Shown: positions 8,765-20,100, numbered from the stretch's first letter. The stretch is 64,000 nucleotides of DNA from Acanthosepion pharaonis (GCA_903632075.3 CAHIKZ030005493.1:800001-864000), one strand, 5' to 3'. Notes: generated from the letters alone by a model not told the origin. Numbers and translations: made by a program.

Positions 8765-9440
8765 GGAGAATTGTCATTTAATTGATAGAACTTTTCTTAG
8801 TATACGGGATATTTTTAGTAGGACAAATTTTCTGGACTATTTCTATATTGATATTACCTGGGACACTGTTAGTAAAATTAGGCCTTCTGTCTCAGCTTTT
8901 AACCGTTGCTTCTCAGCCACTAATCTGTTTTCTGTTGGTTCACATCGGCTTCTTTTGTTTTTTTTTTATGTATTTGCCATGCAACACTTTGTCCTCCCAG
9001 TTTTTTGTAATTTCATTTGGCATAATTGTTTTGCTTTCTGATTTAATCTTTTGGCGTAGATGGTATTTGCTTCTTTTTTTTTTTTTTTTTTTTTTTTGGT
9101 AGGATTTCTTGAAGAATCTAGATTTTTAGTTGAAAGAGTGGATTTGGTATTTTACTTTTTACGGGAGAGGTCATTGGTTTTTGTGAAGTATGCTTCCAAT
9201 GCGATCGTTGTGGCTTTTAGAGTTAATTCAAGTTGGATTAGACCACCTCAACTTTCTAAAGCTCTTGGTACGTACAGCCTATCTACATCTAATTTCGAGT
9301 GGTGCATCCTCGTTTAGGTAAGAATTTTTCTGGTCTTGGCGTCTAATTTTCTATATTAAGTTTTCTGATTTCCCCCTTGTAATTCCTTGTTAAATTATGT
9401 AGGATAATCGCACTAGTGCTATTTATTGTCTTATATTCAG
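8765..9440 (-). pseudogene. R4/Dong-like LINE fragment (minus)
   Basis: The minus strand encodes, with frame breaks, EIRKLNIEN, MHHSKLDVDRLYVPRALES, GGLIQLEL, then NWEDKVLHGKYIKK and LKAETEGLIL. These align with the large element at 39.9-43.9 kb (MHHPKADVDRLYIPRKEGGR, GLIQLEL, MKQRWQDKPLHGQY, GLKSETEGFIL). It is the region between the RT thumb and the endonuclease. The hydrophobic plus-strand frame at 8782-9102 is its antisense shadow. Confidence 0.75.
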
Positions 9441-9521
9441 CTGCTCAATTAACTTTCTTTTTATATACAGTAATGTTTTTTTGCTATAGTAATGTGTTCT
9501 AATATACTGATAGGCTGTATA

Positions 9522-9524
<3 letters not shown>

Positions 9525-9580
<56 letters not shown>
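9525..9580. repeat. (TA)n microsatellite
   Basis: About 27 TA units. Confidence 0.9.
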
Positions 9581-9581
<1 letters not shown>

Positions 9582-9689
9582 CACTGAGAACCTTTTCTCT
9601 AAATATATTCAGACTGGATGCGAAGTGTAATCAGTGTTTTGAATACTAAAAGCAAAAGTACAAGTAATTCACTGAAGAGTTTAATAGGT

Positions 9690-9960
9690 AATGGCTCGGG
9701 CTGAGAAATCGGAGAGCCAAGTTCAAATGCCAGTCGGATCCGTCACATTCACTTACGCGCAAATACCCTTGAGAAAGATATGAGTCCATCTCTTTTCACC
9801 CCAAAGCTTGGTCCTATATCCTTGGTTGGCAACCAGTCTACCACAGAAAGAAACGGCAACCCTATTGCGAGAAAATCTTCTGCCTAGTTAGTCATGAATC
9901 GAAAGAGACATGATCGCCCAAGCGTGTATCACGTATGGTACTTACGTGAATGACTGAATT
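9690..9960 (+). mobile_element. SINE-B copy (tRNA-derived, plus)
   Basis: The head has an A-box-like ATGGCTCGGGCTGAG and a B-box-like AGTTCAAATGCC spaced as in a tRNA promoter. It is followed by a body with CATTCACTTACG, ATACCCTTGAGAAAG, TTGGTTGGCAACCAGTCTAC and a 3' part ATGATCGCCCAAGCGTGTAT. The same body recurs at 50155-50690, 28319 and, inverted, at 20600 and 25600. Confidence 0.75.
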
Positions 9961-10317
9961 CACTGAAAAACAGGTTCTATTTCCAATTTCAGATGTTGGA
10001 ATGCTTGTGGAAAAGTTGAGAGTGGCTTTCTGGAGCACAAATAATATATAAAATTTAACGTTCACAGCATTAATTCAAAAGAGGGCTCAATACCGATAGT
10101 AGAGCAATAATTATTTATTTTAATTTTTTGATATAAACAAAAACAATTTACTCACTACAAAGATGCAACTTCGTTTCGGTGCATTTAGTTTCACGTCGAC
10201 TGGTTAGAACCAAAATGATTATTTTATTTGTAGGCAGGCCGCACGTAGAAATATATATATATATATACATCTATATATATATATTTTGCATATGTATGTG
10301 TATATTTACCACTAATA

Positions 10318-10495
10318 TTATCTTTTTTTTTTTTTAAGCATTTCACCCCAAACAAGGCGGGAAGCCACTAGGACGCAAGGGGTTACAGAAAATATAGATC
10401 GAGATCAGATAAGAGTGATAGAAGAGGGTATGAGGAGAAGGGTAGTGGATAGATCAAGGCAACTGGAGATGTCGATTGACATTACACTTTAATAT
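10318..10495 (-). mobile_element. LINE-A 3' UTR with poly(A) tail (minus)
   Basis: On the minus strand the segment ends CCCCTTGCGTCCTAGTGGCT, TCCCGCCTTG, GGGTGAAATGCTT and a poly(A) run (poly(T) at 10322-10335 on plus). It matches 16985-17150 almost base for base, which continues into coding LINE-A sequence, so this is a strongly 5'-truncated insertion. Confidence 0.75.
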
Positions 10496-10517
10496 CTATA
10501 TATATATATATGTACTT

Positions 10518-10885
10518 ATAGAGGGTAAGTAACTCCACATTTTAAAATCCCATAATTTATTTATTCACCATAATTTTTACAAGAAATGGATTTCAGAGGA
10601 AATCGTTTAGCATGAGGTTTTATTTAAAATTCGATATGGGCACCAGACTTTTTTACCAGGTTCTCGAAGCGCAAAGGAATCGCGTAAACTGATTTCACCA
10701 GGAATTCTTGCGGTATGGAAGACATCATAACTTCTTGTATTCGATCTTCAAGTTCTTCCAAAATCTTGGTTTGGTATCGTAGACTTGAACCTTTAATCAA
10801 CGCGAAAAAAAACGTCATTGGATATTAAATCAGGACTCCTGGCTGGCCACTCATACATAAAATAGTCAGTTAATTTTCAATCACA

Positions 10886-10888
<3 letters not shown>
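10518..10888 (-). pseudogene. mariner/Tc1-like transposase C-terminal fragment (minus)
   Basis: The minus strand reads WPARSPDLISNDVFF near 10850-10810. This is the SPDL-x3-D region around the third catalytic acidic residue. It continues LKGSSLRYQTKILEELEDRI with a stop-free tail ending FENLVKKSGAHIEF, the usual C terminus of this family. The N-terminal and central parts are missing; the left edge of the fragment on the minus strand is a large TA array. Confidence 0.65.
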
Positions 10889-10959
<71 letters not shown>

Positions 10960-10982
10960 GTGTATGTGTGTGTGTGTGTGTA
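10888..10982. repeat. (TA)n(TG)n microsatellite
   Basis: About 34 TA units then a TG run. It truncates the transposase fragment on its left. Confidence 0.9.
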
Positions 10983-11399
10983 TAGCATGAACTTAGTATG
11001 TCCTATTCGTTAACTATTAGATCACATCGAGATAGTCGTCGTCTCTTTCTTTATTTATGGGAATAACGCTAAGAAAACGAAAGACTCTTGAAATGTTCCT
11101 CGCAAATCAAATCCACTTAAACGCGAAGCACCAAATCGAACATGAAAAAATGAAAATGGTAAAATGTTTGTCGTTTTATTTTTGTCTCTTCTAATCTTAT
11201 GAAAATCATCAAAATTATTCAAATTCTTCCGTATTCCCGTTCTTACCGGTTCTTTTGCAAAGACCTCGCCTTTTCAAATATTCAAAGGATGGAATGGTAA
11301 GGAGTTGACGATAGATGTGATTCCTTTTATGGACTGTCTGTTTATATTCTCCGCAAGGCGTTAAGTAACTGTTATCTGGGATCTTCCAAATTGACTGCA

Positions 11400-12560
11400 G
11401 GAAAAGCTTTTTCTTGTTTTGTTCTTTCCCTTCTTTCGTGGTGTTTTCTTATCGAAATTCTTTAAATGGATTTTTTTTTCTTCTGTTTATTCGCCTTTCC
11501 TTTTAATGCATCTGTTGATATTATTCTTCTTACGTTGGTCGTATTTTTTTTCTTCTTTCTCTACTTCTACTTCCCGCCCTCTTATTCGAGTTGAATCTTT
11601 CTTTTCTTATCGAATTCAAAAGGCTTTTCTTCTTCTTCTTCTTCTTCTTCTTCTTCTTCTTCTTCTTCTTCTTCTTCTCTCCTCGTCCTCCTACTCTTAT
11701 TCTTCTTTCCTTTTCCTTTACTTCCTCCTCCCCTTCCCTTTTCAGTTCTTCTCCTCATTCGTCTTCGTCAGTTTCTTTTTCTAATTCTTCTTCTTCTTCT
11801 TCTTCTTCTTCTCCTACACCTCTCCTCTATTTGTATTCTTTCTTCTTTTTTTTTGCCTCAGATTATCCTTCCAACCTCTTTTTTTTTGTGTTCTTCTTCT
11901 TTTCCCTTGGTCGATACTTTTTCCTTTTCTTCTCATCCTCCTCTCCTTTTCCTTCTTCACTTCTTCTTCTTCTTCTTCTTCTTCTTGCTATTGTTTCTTT
12001 TCTTTTTTTCCTTCCTTCTCTTCTCTCCTCTTTATTCAGTTTATTTTTCCTCTTCTAATTCTTATTTTTCTTGTTTTCCACCTCTCCTCCTCTATATGTC
12101 TATTTTTTCTTTTTTCTTTTCCATTCTTTTCTTTTCTTTTTTCTTTTCCAGCTTCTTTTTCTCCTCCTCTCGTTTTCCTTCTTCGAGTTTTCCTCTCCTT
12201 TCTTCTCCCCTTCCCCCTCCTTCTTCTTTGACTTTAGACTTTCCTTCTAAATTTTTATTTCTTTTGATCGTTTTAACTTATATTCTTATTCATCTATTTT
12301 CAGTTTTTTTGCTTCTTTTTAAAATAAATGAAAAAATAAAAAATATGTGAAGTGAAAAACTTCAATTTGAATGTCTTTTATCATTCAATTTGATGTTTTT
12401 CACTTTCATTTTTTTCATTTCTCCTTTTCATTGTTTCTTTCTTTTTCAATTGTTTCTTTTATATTTTTTCTTTTTCGTTTTCCTTTTTTTTTCATTATTA
12501 CTTTTTTGTTTACTTCTTCAGCTTATACTTTAAAACTATTTCAGTCATCCTGACGAGTCT
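11400..12560. repeat. Polypyrimidine tract with (TTC)n cores
   Basis: Over 1.1 kb the plus strand is dominated by T and C, with (CTT)n arrays at 11626-11676, 11784-11812 and 11957-11985. Long Ser/Phe/Leu-rich frames are compositional artefacts. A small perfect-looking hairpin (arms about 25 bp) sits at 12349-12408. Confidence 0.9.
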
Positions 12561-12914
12561 TTGTAATAAATCACTTCCCAAAACCTTTTCATTATTTGAA
12601 GAAAAAATCATTTTTATCAATTAGTCGAATAATAACATAAAACAAAAAAATACTATTTTAACACCTTCTTTTTGATTATAAGATCACATCCTGCCGTAGA
12701 GCAATGCCAATATCGATTTTTGTGAAACATATTAAATTTATTGAACATTACATAATTCACCAAAAACTAGAATTTATTTTTATCAAATTCACCCCAACTA
12801 TGGAATTAAAGGTCTATCAGATTCACATGTTTTGTGGGTATCGTGATTACAGATGAAGAAACTATAGAAGGGGTTATATACATCTCACTCAACAGGGACT
12901 CAGTTGGAAGTTGG

Positions 12915-12992
12915 AAGTGAGGCAAGGACACTCCAGATGAAGCAAGGATATTCCAGGTTGAGGCGAAGATACTCCAGATGAGGCAAGAGTAG
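12915..12992. repeat. Three imperfect 27-bp tandem units
   Basis: The unit CTCCAGATGAGGCAAG recurs three times with variation, spaced about 27-36 bp. Confidence 0.5.
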
Positions 12993-13186
12993 AATTTAAG
13001 TAGATTTTGGGTGAAGCATTCACAGCTTTATGAGCAGAAGACTGAAATATATACATCTGAAAATCATCGTTTTTCACAAGACCTAATCAGTCTAAACTCT
13101 CAGGTAAGAGATTTTCTTCATACTAATGTTCACCCAGTACAAAGCTCAAGAGCCACTCACGATAGAGGGTTTTTTTTTATATAGGA

Positions 13187-13974
13187 ACTAGTAGCATGGC
13201 CCGGCGTTGCCCGTGCTTGATTCAATACAGCAATCGCTATCACTTGACTTAAAATATTTTGCCCTTCCTTGCCTTTAAAGGAGTGCCCTTTGCCGTGCTG
13301 ATGTTGCAACATGCCTTACTTCTTGCCTATCTCACACTACGAATTTTTTCTAAGCTCTATACTAAACATTAAATCTGTTACGAAAAAAAAAAACTAAACA
13401 AAATGAACACAAAACGATCAGCTTTAAAAAAGGACTCGTAACTGAAAAAACCGAATGAAAAAAGAATGTTAACAACAAATACTTTTTCACACCCAACCCA
13501 GTTCTGCGGAATCAGAATCAACGTTGAGTTTAAGCAAGTGAATGAGCCAATTGGAGTAAAGTGGCATGCAGATTTAAATTTTTCCCATTTGTGACGAATG
13601 CAGCTATCGATTTTTTTTGCATGCTAGCATGCTAGTTAACATTCATGTCAGTCAGCTGTTGGCTCTCACGCTGGCCAATGGAATCTTCCTGACTATTCGT
13701 GGCAGCCAGCTATAGACTCTCACTCTGGTGAGTACAAAATGGCCGTAAATTACATGAAAACTGCCGTAGAAGCATAAAAAAATCGATTATTTCCACTATC
13801 GATGGGAGTTGGGAAATGCAAAGTCGTCTTGGCCTTCTCGCTAACTTGGAGCATGTGCGTGTAAATTTTGGTGCAAATCCGTCGAAAATTGCGGCCGTGG
13901 ATTCGTTACACATAGATCGCCAGCGAGCAAACACGGGGATCCCCTTTTGAATAAGTAGATCACGTGATGGTAAA

Positions 13975-13975
<1 letters not shown>
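13187..13975. mobile_element. Unclassified interspersed repeat (CCCGGCGTTGCCC type)
   Basis: It begins near ATGGCCCGGCGTTGCCCGTG and ends before a TA array, and contains a GC-richer 3' part with GGTGCAAATCCGTCGAAAAT. Such modules recur in many invertebrate repeats, but I cannot assign a class here. No coding sequence was seen. Confidence 0.35.

Positions 13976-13977
<2 letters not shown>

Positions 13978-14032
<55 letters not shown>
13978..14032. repeat. (TA)n microsatellite
   Basis: About 27 TA units. The next 150 bp (14040-14150) repeat CTATACGGATC/CTATTTCTCTATAC motifs irregularly. Confidence 0.9.
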
Positions 14033-14034
<2 letters not shown>

Positions 14035-14194
14035 GAATTAGCGTGGCGTCTAATTGATCACTATTTCTACACTATCCTCTATTACTATACGGATCGCTAT
14101 CTCTATACTATTCACGATACTATTTCTCTATACGGATCACTAAACGGATCAATATTCGGTGGGTACTTTTCGAGCGAGTATTATCGAGCAAGTA

Positions 14195-14869
14195 CAAGGT
14201 GTTCCAAAAGTCTTAGGCACATTTTGACATTGAATATCTCGAAGACTATTTAGGATATAAAAACGCGCAGAACATTATTCTGAAAGAATTTAATCTTGCT
14301 TTTTACATGGAATTTTCAAAGATATTCAATGTGAGCACCGTTGATCACACGGCAAACATCAAATCTGCCATGACGAGCTGGTTTATCAGTGTCCTGCAAA
14401 TATTGGGTTAACTGTAGCTTGTAAGGTGTCATGTGCAGTCGGCTTTTTAAGACATTCCAAACAGTTGTTGTAGGAAGCTGAAATTCCTTACTGGCTCTTC
14501 TGATTGATTCCCAGGGTTTATGCGTGAAGACAGTTCAAACTCACTCAACCGTATCATCTGAAGTTGAGGGGCAACCCGTTCTCTTAGCTAGGCACAAACA
14601 CGCATCCTTCATGAATTTACGATGCCAACTCAATGTGGACTTCCTTTCTGGTTCCTCTTTTTGGAATTTTTTGCGAAATGCACGTTGAACAAGTGTCTGT
14701 GATTCAGTTTTTGCAAATTCAAGGACACAAAACGCCTTTTCTGGTTGAGTGAACGCCATTACTGGATCTGAAAAAATATGAAAAAATGGTACCAGTTTCA
14801 TCTTACTACCATTCATAGTTTAGCAGATATGAGGACCTGAAATGTTTCCAAGAATTCTGGAACACCCTG
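14195..14869 (-). mobile_element. Internally deleted mariner/Tc1-like element
   Basis: The TIRs begin CARGGTGTTCCARAA at both ends (14195 and, inverted, 14869) and are flanked by TA (14193-14194 and 14870-14871). The minus strand starts MAFTQPEKAFCVLEFAKTES and runs through a helix-turn-helix domain to TVEWKVLK-like sequence (TTTVWNVLKSRLHMTPYKLQ). It then jumps directly to RHGRFDVCRVINGAHIEYL, the normal C terminus. The whole DDE catalytic core is missing, so the 675-bp element is a MITE-like derivative. One frame break lies near 14535. Confidence 0.75.
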
Positions 14870-15054
14870 TATTATTAATGCAATTGTTATTCGAAGGCTT
14901 CTGATACAGTATTGTTGAACGGCATTATTATAGTTGCATCTGAGATTACAAAGTCTCTACTACAACGTGCAGTACGAAAACACAACGACTATTCATTGAC
15001 ATTACAAAAGTGAGTGTTCGTTGACATCATAAAAGTTTACTCTGTAATGTTGTA

Positions 15055-15260
15055 TGAGCGTAAAAATGGACAAGAAGTGAAGTTTATGAGTGCATATAGA
15101 AAAGATAACGATTAACCCTAGAATTAAAGAGGTCAGTAGTTATTGAGAAATCATACTACCGGGAGTCTGTTCCCCAAAGCAATATTTCATGGGAAGAAAC
15201 TTTCCAGTTGGAACTTCATCCTTACTAATGGAATAACGATAATGGGTAGCACATGGAACT
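15055..15260 (+). repeat. Dispersed repeat D, copy 1
   Basis: GTCTGTTCCCCAAAGCA, GGGAAGAAACTTTCC and CCTTACTAATGGAATAA match 19480-19680 in the same order and orientation. A piece of the same repeat (CTAATGTTCACCCAGTACAA) is at 13115. Class unknown. Confidence 0.5.
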
Positions 15261-15689
15261 TGAGAAAGTAATCAAGAGTTTAATATTACACACTATCAAA
15301 AGAAAAGAAGCCAAAGGATTTTAAAAGCAAACTCCTATCAACAGCAAAAAGATCTATTTATATTTAGTCTACTTGAGAATCGTCCGAAAAAAAACTGTTT
15401 CAAGATAAAGAATTAAAAGATTTCAATCCACAATAACACTAATTGTTCGTTCAATGAGAAACTTTCTGTCTGGAAATGTCTATTTTTACTATTTCCATTA
15501 CAATTTTAAGACGAGATCAGAAACCAAATATAAGAACATTTCGATGAGGCATTCGACAGCGATGATTTGAAGGCAGTAGTCCAATTATAAATGGTACAAA
15601 TAAGGCCAATTAAGCGCCCCCTGTCGGCTGGGTCTTCAGAATACGCCGACTGTACCTCTGCAGAGTGCGGGGGGGTTAAAACTCCCCTA

Positions 15690-16140
15690 AATGATGCGTC
15701 CTGCGTATCACGATAAACTACATTCAACAACAAGGCCTCTGATCAGGAGGTTTTGAGGAGCGTGGAACCACCTCTTAATTGCTGGTGTTCCCAGGTCCAA
15801 CCTGACCCGGGGTGGTAGCACTTGTTAGGGTCACAGCTACGAGCAAATAGTTAGCCCCCAAACTAAGGTCAAAACTCCATGAAAGTGTAAAAATAGATTT
15901 TAATACCATCAATAGGTTTTTGTAAAAAAATTATTACCAGCAATGAATTTCTGAATAAAAAAAATTATTACCAGAAATATATTATTACGAGCAAAATATT
16001 TTTAAAAATATTACCAGCAATAAGTTTTTGAAGGAAAAAATGTTACCAGAAATACATTTTTGGGAAGAAAAATATTACCAGCAATAAAGATCTTGTCGGC
16101 ATTAAATAACACATTAAGTTTGTTATGCCGTAAACCAAAC
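15690..16140 (-). mobile_element. Composite repeat F, copy 1
   Basis: This copy carries GGCCTCTGATCAGGAGGTTT, TGAGGAGCGTGGAACCACCT, GGTGGTAGCACTTGTTAGGG and then a run of ATTACCAGCAATA minisatellite units. It is inverted relative to 18740-19285 and in the same orientation as 23005-23420. Judged by the tRNA-like head beside the 18.7-kb copy, this is the antisense orientation and is 5'-truncated. Confidence 0.7.
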
Positions 16141-16149
16141 CAATTAAAT

Positions 16150-16984
16150 TACTTTGTAAATATCCGATTCAATTTGCTTTAATTCTTAACCACAGAAATA
16201 GCAATTTTTACATGATTTTCAATAAACAACATAAAAATCGATTCTTTGAACAAATTCCAGATTAAAATCGATGTATTTAATTCATTTAGCCTAAAATCCT
16301 ATCGTTAATGTCCATGATATTTTTCGTTTCTTCATAACTCTGGGAATGGTCTTCACCTATGTGCCGTAAGTCTAAAACGTCCTAAGACTTAATCTATTCC
16401 TACAACCACACAAAGTGAACACGCCCTCACAGTGGGATATTACAAAACCTTCCATGAAGGTAATGAAAAAAATGTCTTCTTTCTATTTCTTCGGCATATC
16501 TCTGCAGTCAGTCTTGAGCGTAATTTGCCTAGTAGAACATTCTTGCTTGACTTTCTTAATGGAGATGGAGGTGGGTGGTGACTTTCAACATCTGTTGCGG
16601 GCTCTCAGATGGTTTATAAGGCGGATAAGGCAGAAGAATGTTTTTCCACATCGCCTAGAAAGGGAGGCTTTGGCAACTGACAATCGCAGATATGAGTTGT
16701 ATATTACACTCTTGAATTAATACTGTCTTCGCTATATAGGTTGCCGCATAAAAAAAAACTATCCTGCAAAATGTGGCTTTTGCTTACCACCTACATATAC
16801 CGTACTTTCACTCTTTGTTCTGTCATTATAGATGTAAATATTAATGCAAATAAAAAAAATGGTGATTGCGTTTCAGAAACCCTGCCTATGATATCATGGG
16901 TTTACAGGAAAAATATTGCAATAAATAAGTATAGTAAAATAGGATAGAAAGTCGATTTGGGATTCTCGTCAAAGTGAGCGATGC
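16150..16984. other. No recognisable feature
   Basis: AT-rich spacer inside the composite-repeat inverted arrangement. A 101-codon plus-strand frame at 16415-16720 resembles no family I know and has no supporting context. Confidence 0.4.
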
Positions 16985-17610
16985 TTTTTTTTTTTTAAGC
17001 ATTTCACCCCAAGCAAGGCGGGAAGCCACTAGGACGCAAGGGGTTACAAAAAGTTTAGAGCAAGATCAGATAGGAGTGATAGAAGAAAGGATGAGGGTAG
17101 TGGATAGATCAAGGCAATTGGAGATGTCGATTGACATTACACTTGAATAGCTGGAGATTATAGCTCACAGAGAAACAGGAAATAGGGAAGGGAGTTCCAC
17201 AGGCGAGAGGTGCGAGACATGAAGCTATTAGAGTAGAAGAGACGGCTACATTTAGGAGTTTCGACAGTGAAGGGGTGAGAGCGGGATGCCAGCCTCGTAG
17301 GGCGCTGGAACTCATGACGTCTGGGAACCAGCGAATGCAGCTCCTCGGAGCAATTGTCATGAAAGTATTTGTAGAACAGACAGAGGGAGGCAACGGCGCG
17401 TCTGTGAGAAAGTGACTGTAGACGAGACGCCAGGGCAGGGCCAACTACATTGCATATCCGCCTCTGGAGCCTATCAAGAACCCCGAGGCAAACAGAAGGG
17501 GCCCAGACCATATATGGCAGCAATACTCCATGCAAGGGCGAATTGTTGATTTGTAGATCTGGAGGATCGACTCCGGGGAGAAAAACTTCTGGCGCTTTAA
17601 CCACTTGGCT
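16985..17610 (-). pseudogene. LINE-A 3' portion with poly(A) (minus)
   Basis: A 148-codon minus-strand frame (17604-17158) reads LDRLQRRICNVVGPALASRL, QSLSHRRAVASLCLFYKYFH, DNCSEELHSLVPRRHEFQRP and SRTSRLWNSLP, then shifts to reach LQLFKCNVNRHL before the 3' UTR and poly(A) (poly(T) at 16986-16998). This is the module after the RT in CR1/jockey-like LINEs. It is one of the best preserved LINE-A tails here. The insertion sits inside the pair of composite repeats F. Confidence 0.85.
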
Positions 17611-17904
17611 AGAAATACTCTTATTAGAACTCTGCGTTTTTATTTATAGTCTTCTGTCACGTTTGTTTCCACATTGTATTCTCGAAGACCGAATAATAGT
17701 TATAATAATCTCGCAATGGTAAGTGTACTTATCTCGCACACGATTAAAACGAAATAGCTAGAAAACAAATAAAAAACAAATCTTAGTTAAGTTAAATTGC
17801 CAAATATTCGATTCCCTCATTTATGGTTTTTTTCATGAGAAAATGTTTGAAACGCTGTTTTAAACATTATTGAATTAAATTTTCTAGTAATAAATAAAAA
17901 AAAA

Positions 17905-18285
17905 TAACTAAAAATCTGTAGGTGCAAAATCTACTGTGTATGAAAGATGTGAAAGACTCTTCCTTCCTAACAACCCTTTCTGCTTTGGATTGTGTGGCCT
18001 TGCTGTAGAATCACACCTTTTCTGTTTACCAAAGCTGGGCACTTTCAGCTTCGTTAACCCGATCAGTTTGCTGGCAATAAACATATGAAGTGATGATCCG
18101 TCCATATTTGACTGGCTCGAATAGACGACACATTTCATATTCCACCAGACACAAGTCAATGACTTCTGTGGATGGTGTCCTAGTTTGGGTGTTGGTACTG
18201 ATTTCTCATGACTATTGTCTTTTAGGTTTTTTGTTTATGTGCGAAACACATTTTTCATCACCTGTAACAATGGATGGCTTTCCTG
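17905..18285 (-). pseudogene. mariner transposase fragment (minus)
   Basis: The minus strand encodes IVTGDEKCVSHINKK (first catalytic Asp in TGDE, near 18260), then LVEYEMCRLFE, YVYCQQTDRVNEAE and YTVDFAPTDF (third catalytic Asp region, normally PDLAPTDYHLF). Stops and a frameshift interrupt it, and the N-terminal DNA-binding part is missing. The D34D-type spacing and motifs identify the mariner family. Confidence 0.7.
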
Positions 18286-18682
18286 GTTAAAAAAGAAAAA
18301 ATGTATATGATGCTGCACATGGTGGAACGTTGTATTCAACTCTCACTGGAAAGTTTAGGCTGAAACCAAGTTACTTTTTTGCAAGTTTTCCCAATTAAAC
18401 TCTGAAATGCGTTTTGTAACAAACTCATTTCTAAGCCTATACCCTACACCAACATTTGCACACACAACTGCAATTTGGAAAACTGAAGTCATTTCTTATA
18501 AGTGTTTGAACAGTATTTTTGATAAAGTTAAGCGGTTTGGTTTGTTTTATGGTATATCAACCTCAATCGGTTATTTTATAAAACAAGAGAAAAGATTTGG
18601 TGAGTTCAGTCAAACATGACAAATATTAGCACTCATGAGCTGGCAGGTTAGGTTTAAGGCTCCATCTTCTACACACAGCGGC

Positions 18683-18750
18683 CTAGTGGACTAAAGCGTT
18701 GTTTCGTGAATCTGGTGATACAGTAACTGCGAATTCAATCCCTTGGGCTC
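18683..18750 (+). other. tRNA-like head adjoining composite repeat F
   Basis: CGGCCTAGTGGACTAAAGCG (A-box-like) and GCGAATTCAATCCC (B-box-like) are spaced as in a polymerase III promoter. The segment runs directly into copy 2 of composite repeat F, suggesting that F is a tRNA-headed SINE-like element. Confidence 0.5.
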
Positions 18751-19285
18751 AGTGGAAACAGGTTTGGTTTGTTTTGTTTTACGACATATCAACCTCAATG
18801 GGTTATTTAATGCCAACAAGATTTTTATTGCTGGTAATATTTTTTCTTTCAATGTATTGCTTGTAATTGTTTTTCTCAAAAATAAATTGCTGGTAATATT
18901 TTTTTCTCAAAAATATATTGCTGGTAATATTTTTTCTTAAAAAATGTATTGCTGGTAATATTCATTTTCTTTTAAAATATATTACTTGTAATAATGTATT
19001 TATGGTAATAATTTTTCCTCAAAATATTTATTGTTGGTATTAAAACCTATTTTTACACAGTTTCATAGTATTTTGATTCTAGTTTGGGGGGTTAACTATT
19101 TACCCATAGTTAGGACCCTAACAAGTGCTACCAACCCGCGTCAGGATGGACCTGGGAACACCGGCAATTAAGAGGTGGTTCCACGCTCCTCAAAACCTCC
19201 TGATCAGAGGCCTTGCTGTTGGACGTAGTTTATCGTCTTACCCAGGACGCGGATGTAGTTTATCTTCATACCCTGGACGGTAACC
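18740..19285 (+). mobile_element. Composite repeat F, copy 2, with 31-bp minisatellite
   Basis: From GGTTTGGTTTGTTTTG the element passes through about seven units of TTGCTGGTAATATTTTTTCT (18826-19045), then TTAGGACCCTAACAAGTGCT, GAGGTGGTTCCACGCTCC, CCTGATCAGAGGCCTTG and a duplicated TAGTTTATCGTCTTACCC-like end. It forms a roughly 450-bp inverted repeat with 15690-16140. A head fragment is repeated at 18530-18580. Confidence 0.7.
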
Positions 19286-19369
19286 TTTAATAATAGTTAA
19301 CTATTTGAATACTTTTTAAACTCCGATCTCATCTACGGGTGATATCACCAGGTTAAAATGCTCTCCTGC

Positions 19370-19680
19370 AGCATTCGGAACGAATGGACATTCTGTTAAT
19401 TTTTTATACTAATGTTCATCCAATACAAGGCCCAAGAGACACTTAACGTAGAGGGTTACCGTGTGGTGTTGAGAAAAGGCAAGAAGTAAAATTCCTGACG
19501 TTATGTAGGAAAGAAACGGTTAACGCAAGAGTTGAAGAGTTTAAGATTGTATTTTTTTGGAAACCATCATACCATGTGTCTGTTCCACAAAGCAGCAGTT
19601 CTTGGGAAGAAGCTGTCCGAGTGAAACTTACTCCTTACTAATGGAATACATATACACCATGTATATGGCCTTGTGCCAGA
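19370..19680 (+). repeat. Dispersed repeat D, copy 2
   Basis: It matches 13115-13175 and 15055-15260 in order (CTAATGTTCATCCAATACAA, AGAGGGTTA, GTCTGTTCCACAAAGCA, CCTTACTAATGGAATA). It is AT-rich, non-coding and of unknown class. Confidence 0.5.
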
Positions 19681-19967
19681 TTAAACGAAATAAATATTTT
19701 TGGTAGCTTCGCCAGTAAACCGTGAGCTCACGACTATTTTTATATACCTCTTGTATCGTTCACTGAGTGGCTTATATTTGTGTCTCAATGTCAAATTGAT
19801 CTAAGCTTCGTAAATATCTATTTGGGAAAGTTAATCTGTAAAGCCATTACTATAATGAATTTTATTCTCACCGAGTGTCTCATGTGAGGTCTTGGATCAG
19901 CCACAGTTGAGATAAGTAACTACCTTTAGTTCGTTAGAAACAAAAAAATAGTGTTTAACCGCAATGC

Positions 19968-20100
19968 AATATCCATGAGGAAAGATGGCTTAGAGAATTG
20001 GATACTCACAAAGCGAATTGAAGGTGGAGGGAAACAGTGAGTATGCGACTTAACAAGCCTGATCAGAATATAGACTGAGAGTTCTAGTAAGGGAACAAAA
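19968..20100 (+). pseudogene. LINE-C C-terminal fragment (plus)
   Basis: ATGAGGAAAGATGGCTTAGA, GAATTGGATACTCACAAAGC and the following ATTGAAGGTGG correspond to MRKEGLENLxLTxRIEG of LINE-C. Only a short degraded piece remains. Confidence 0.6.

Noticed and set aside
8782..9102. A 106-codon hydrophobic frame resembling a membrane or mitochondrial protein
   Set aside because: The opposite strand encodes recognisable R4-like LINE sequence over the same bases, so the hydrophobic frame is its antisense shadow plus a poly(T) run.
15690..19285. An autonomous foldback transposon encoding its own transposase
   Set aside because: The interior only holds LINE-A and mariner relics that are fragmentary and unrelated to the arms.
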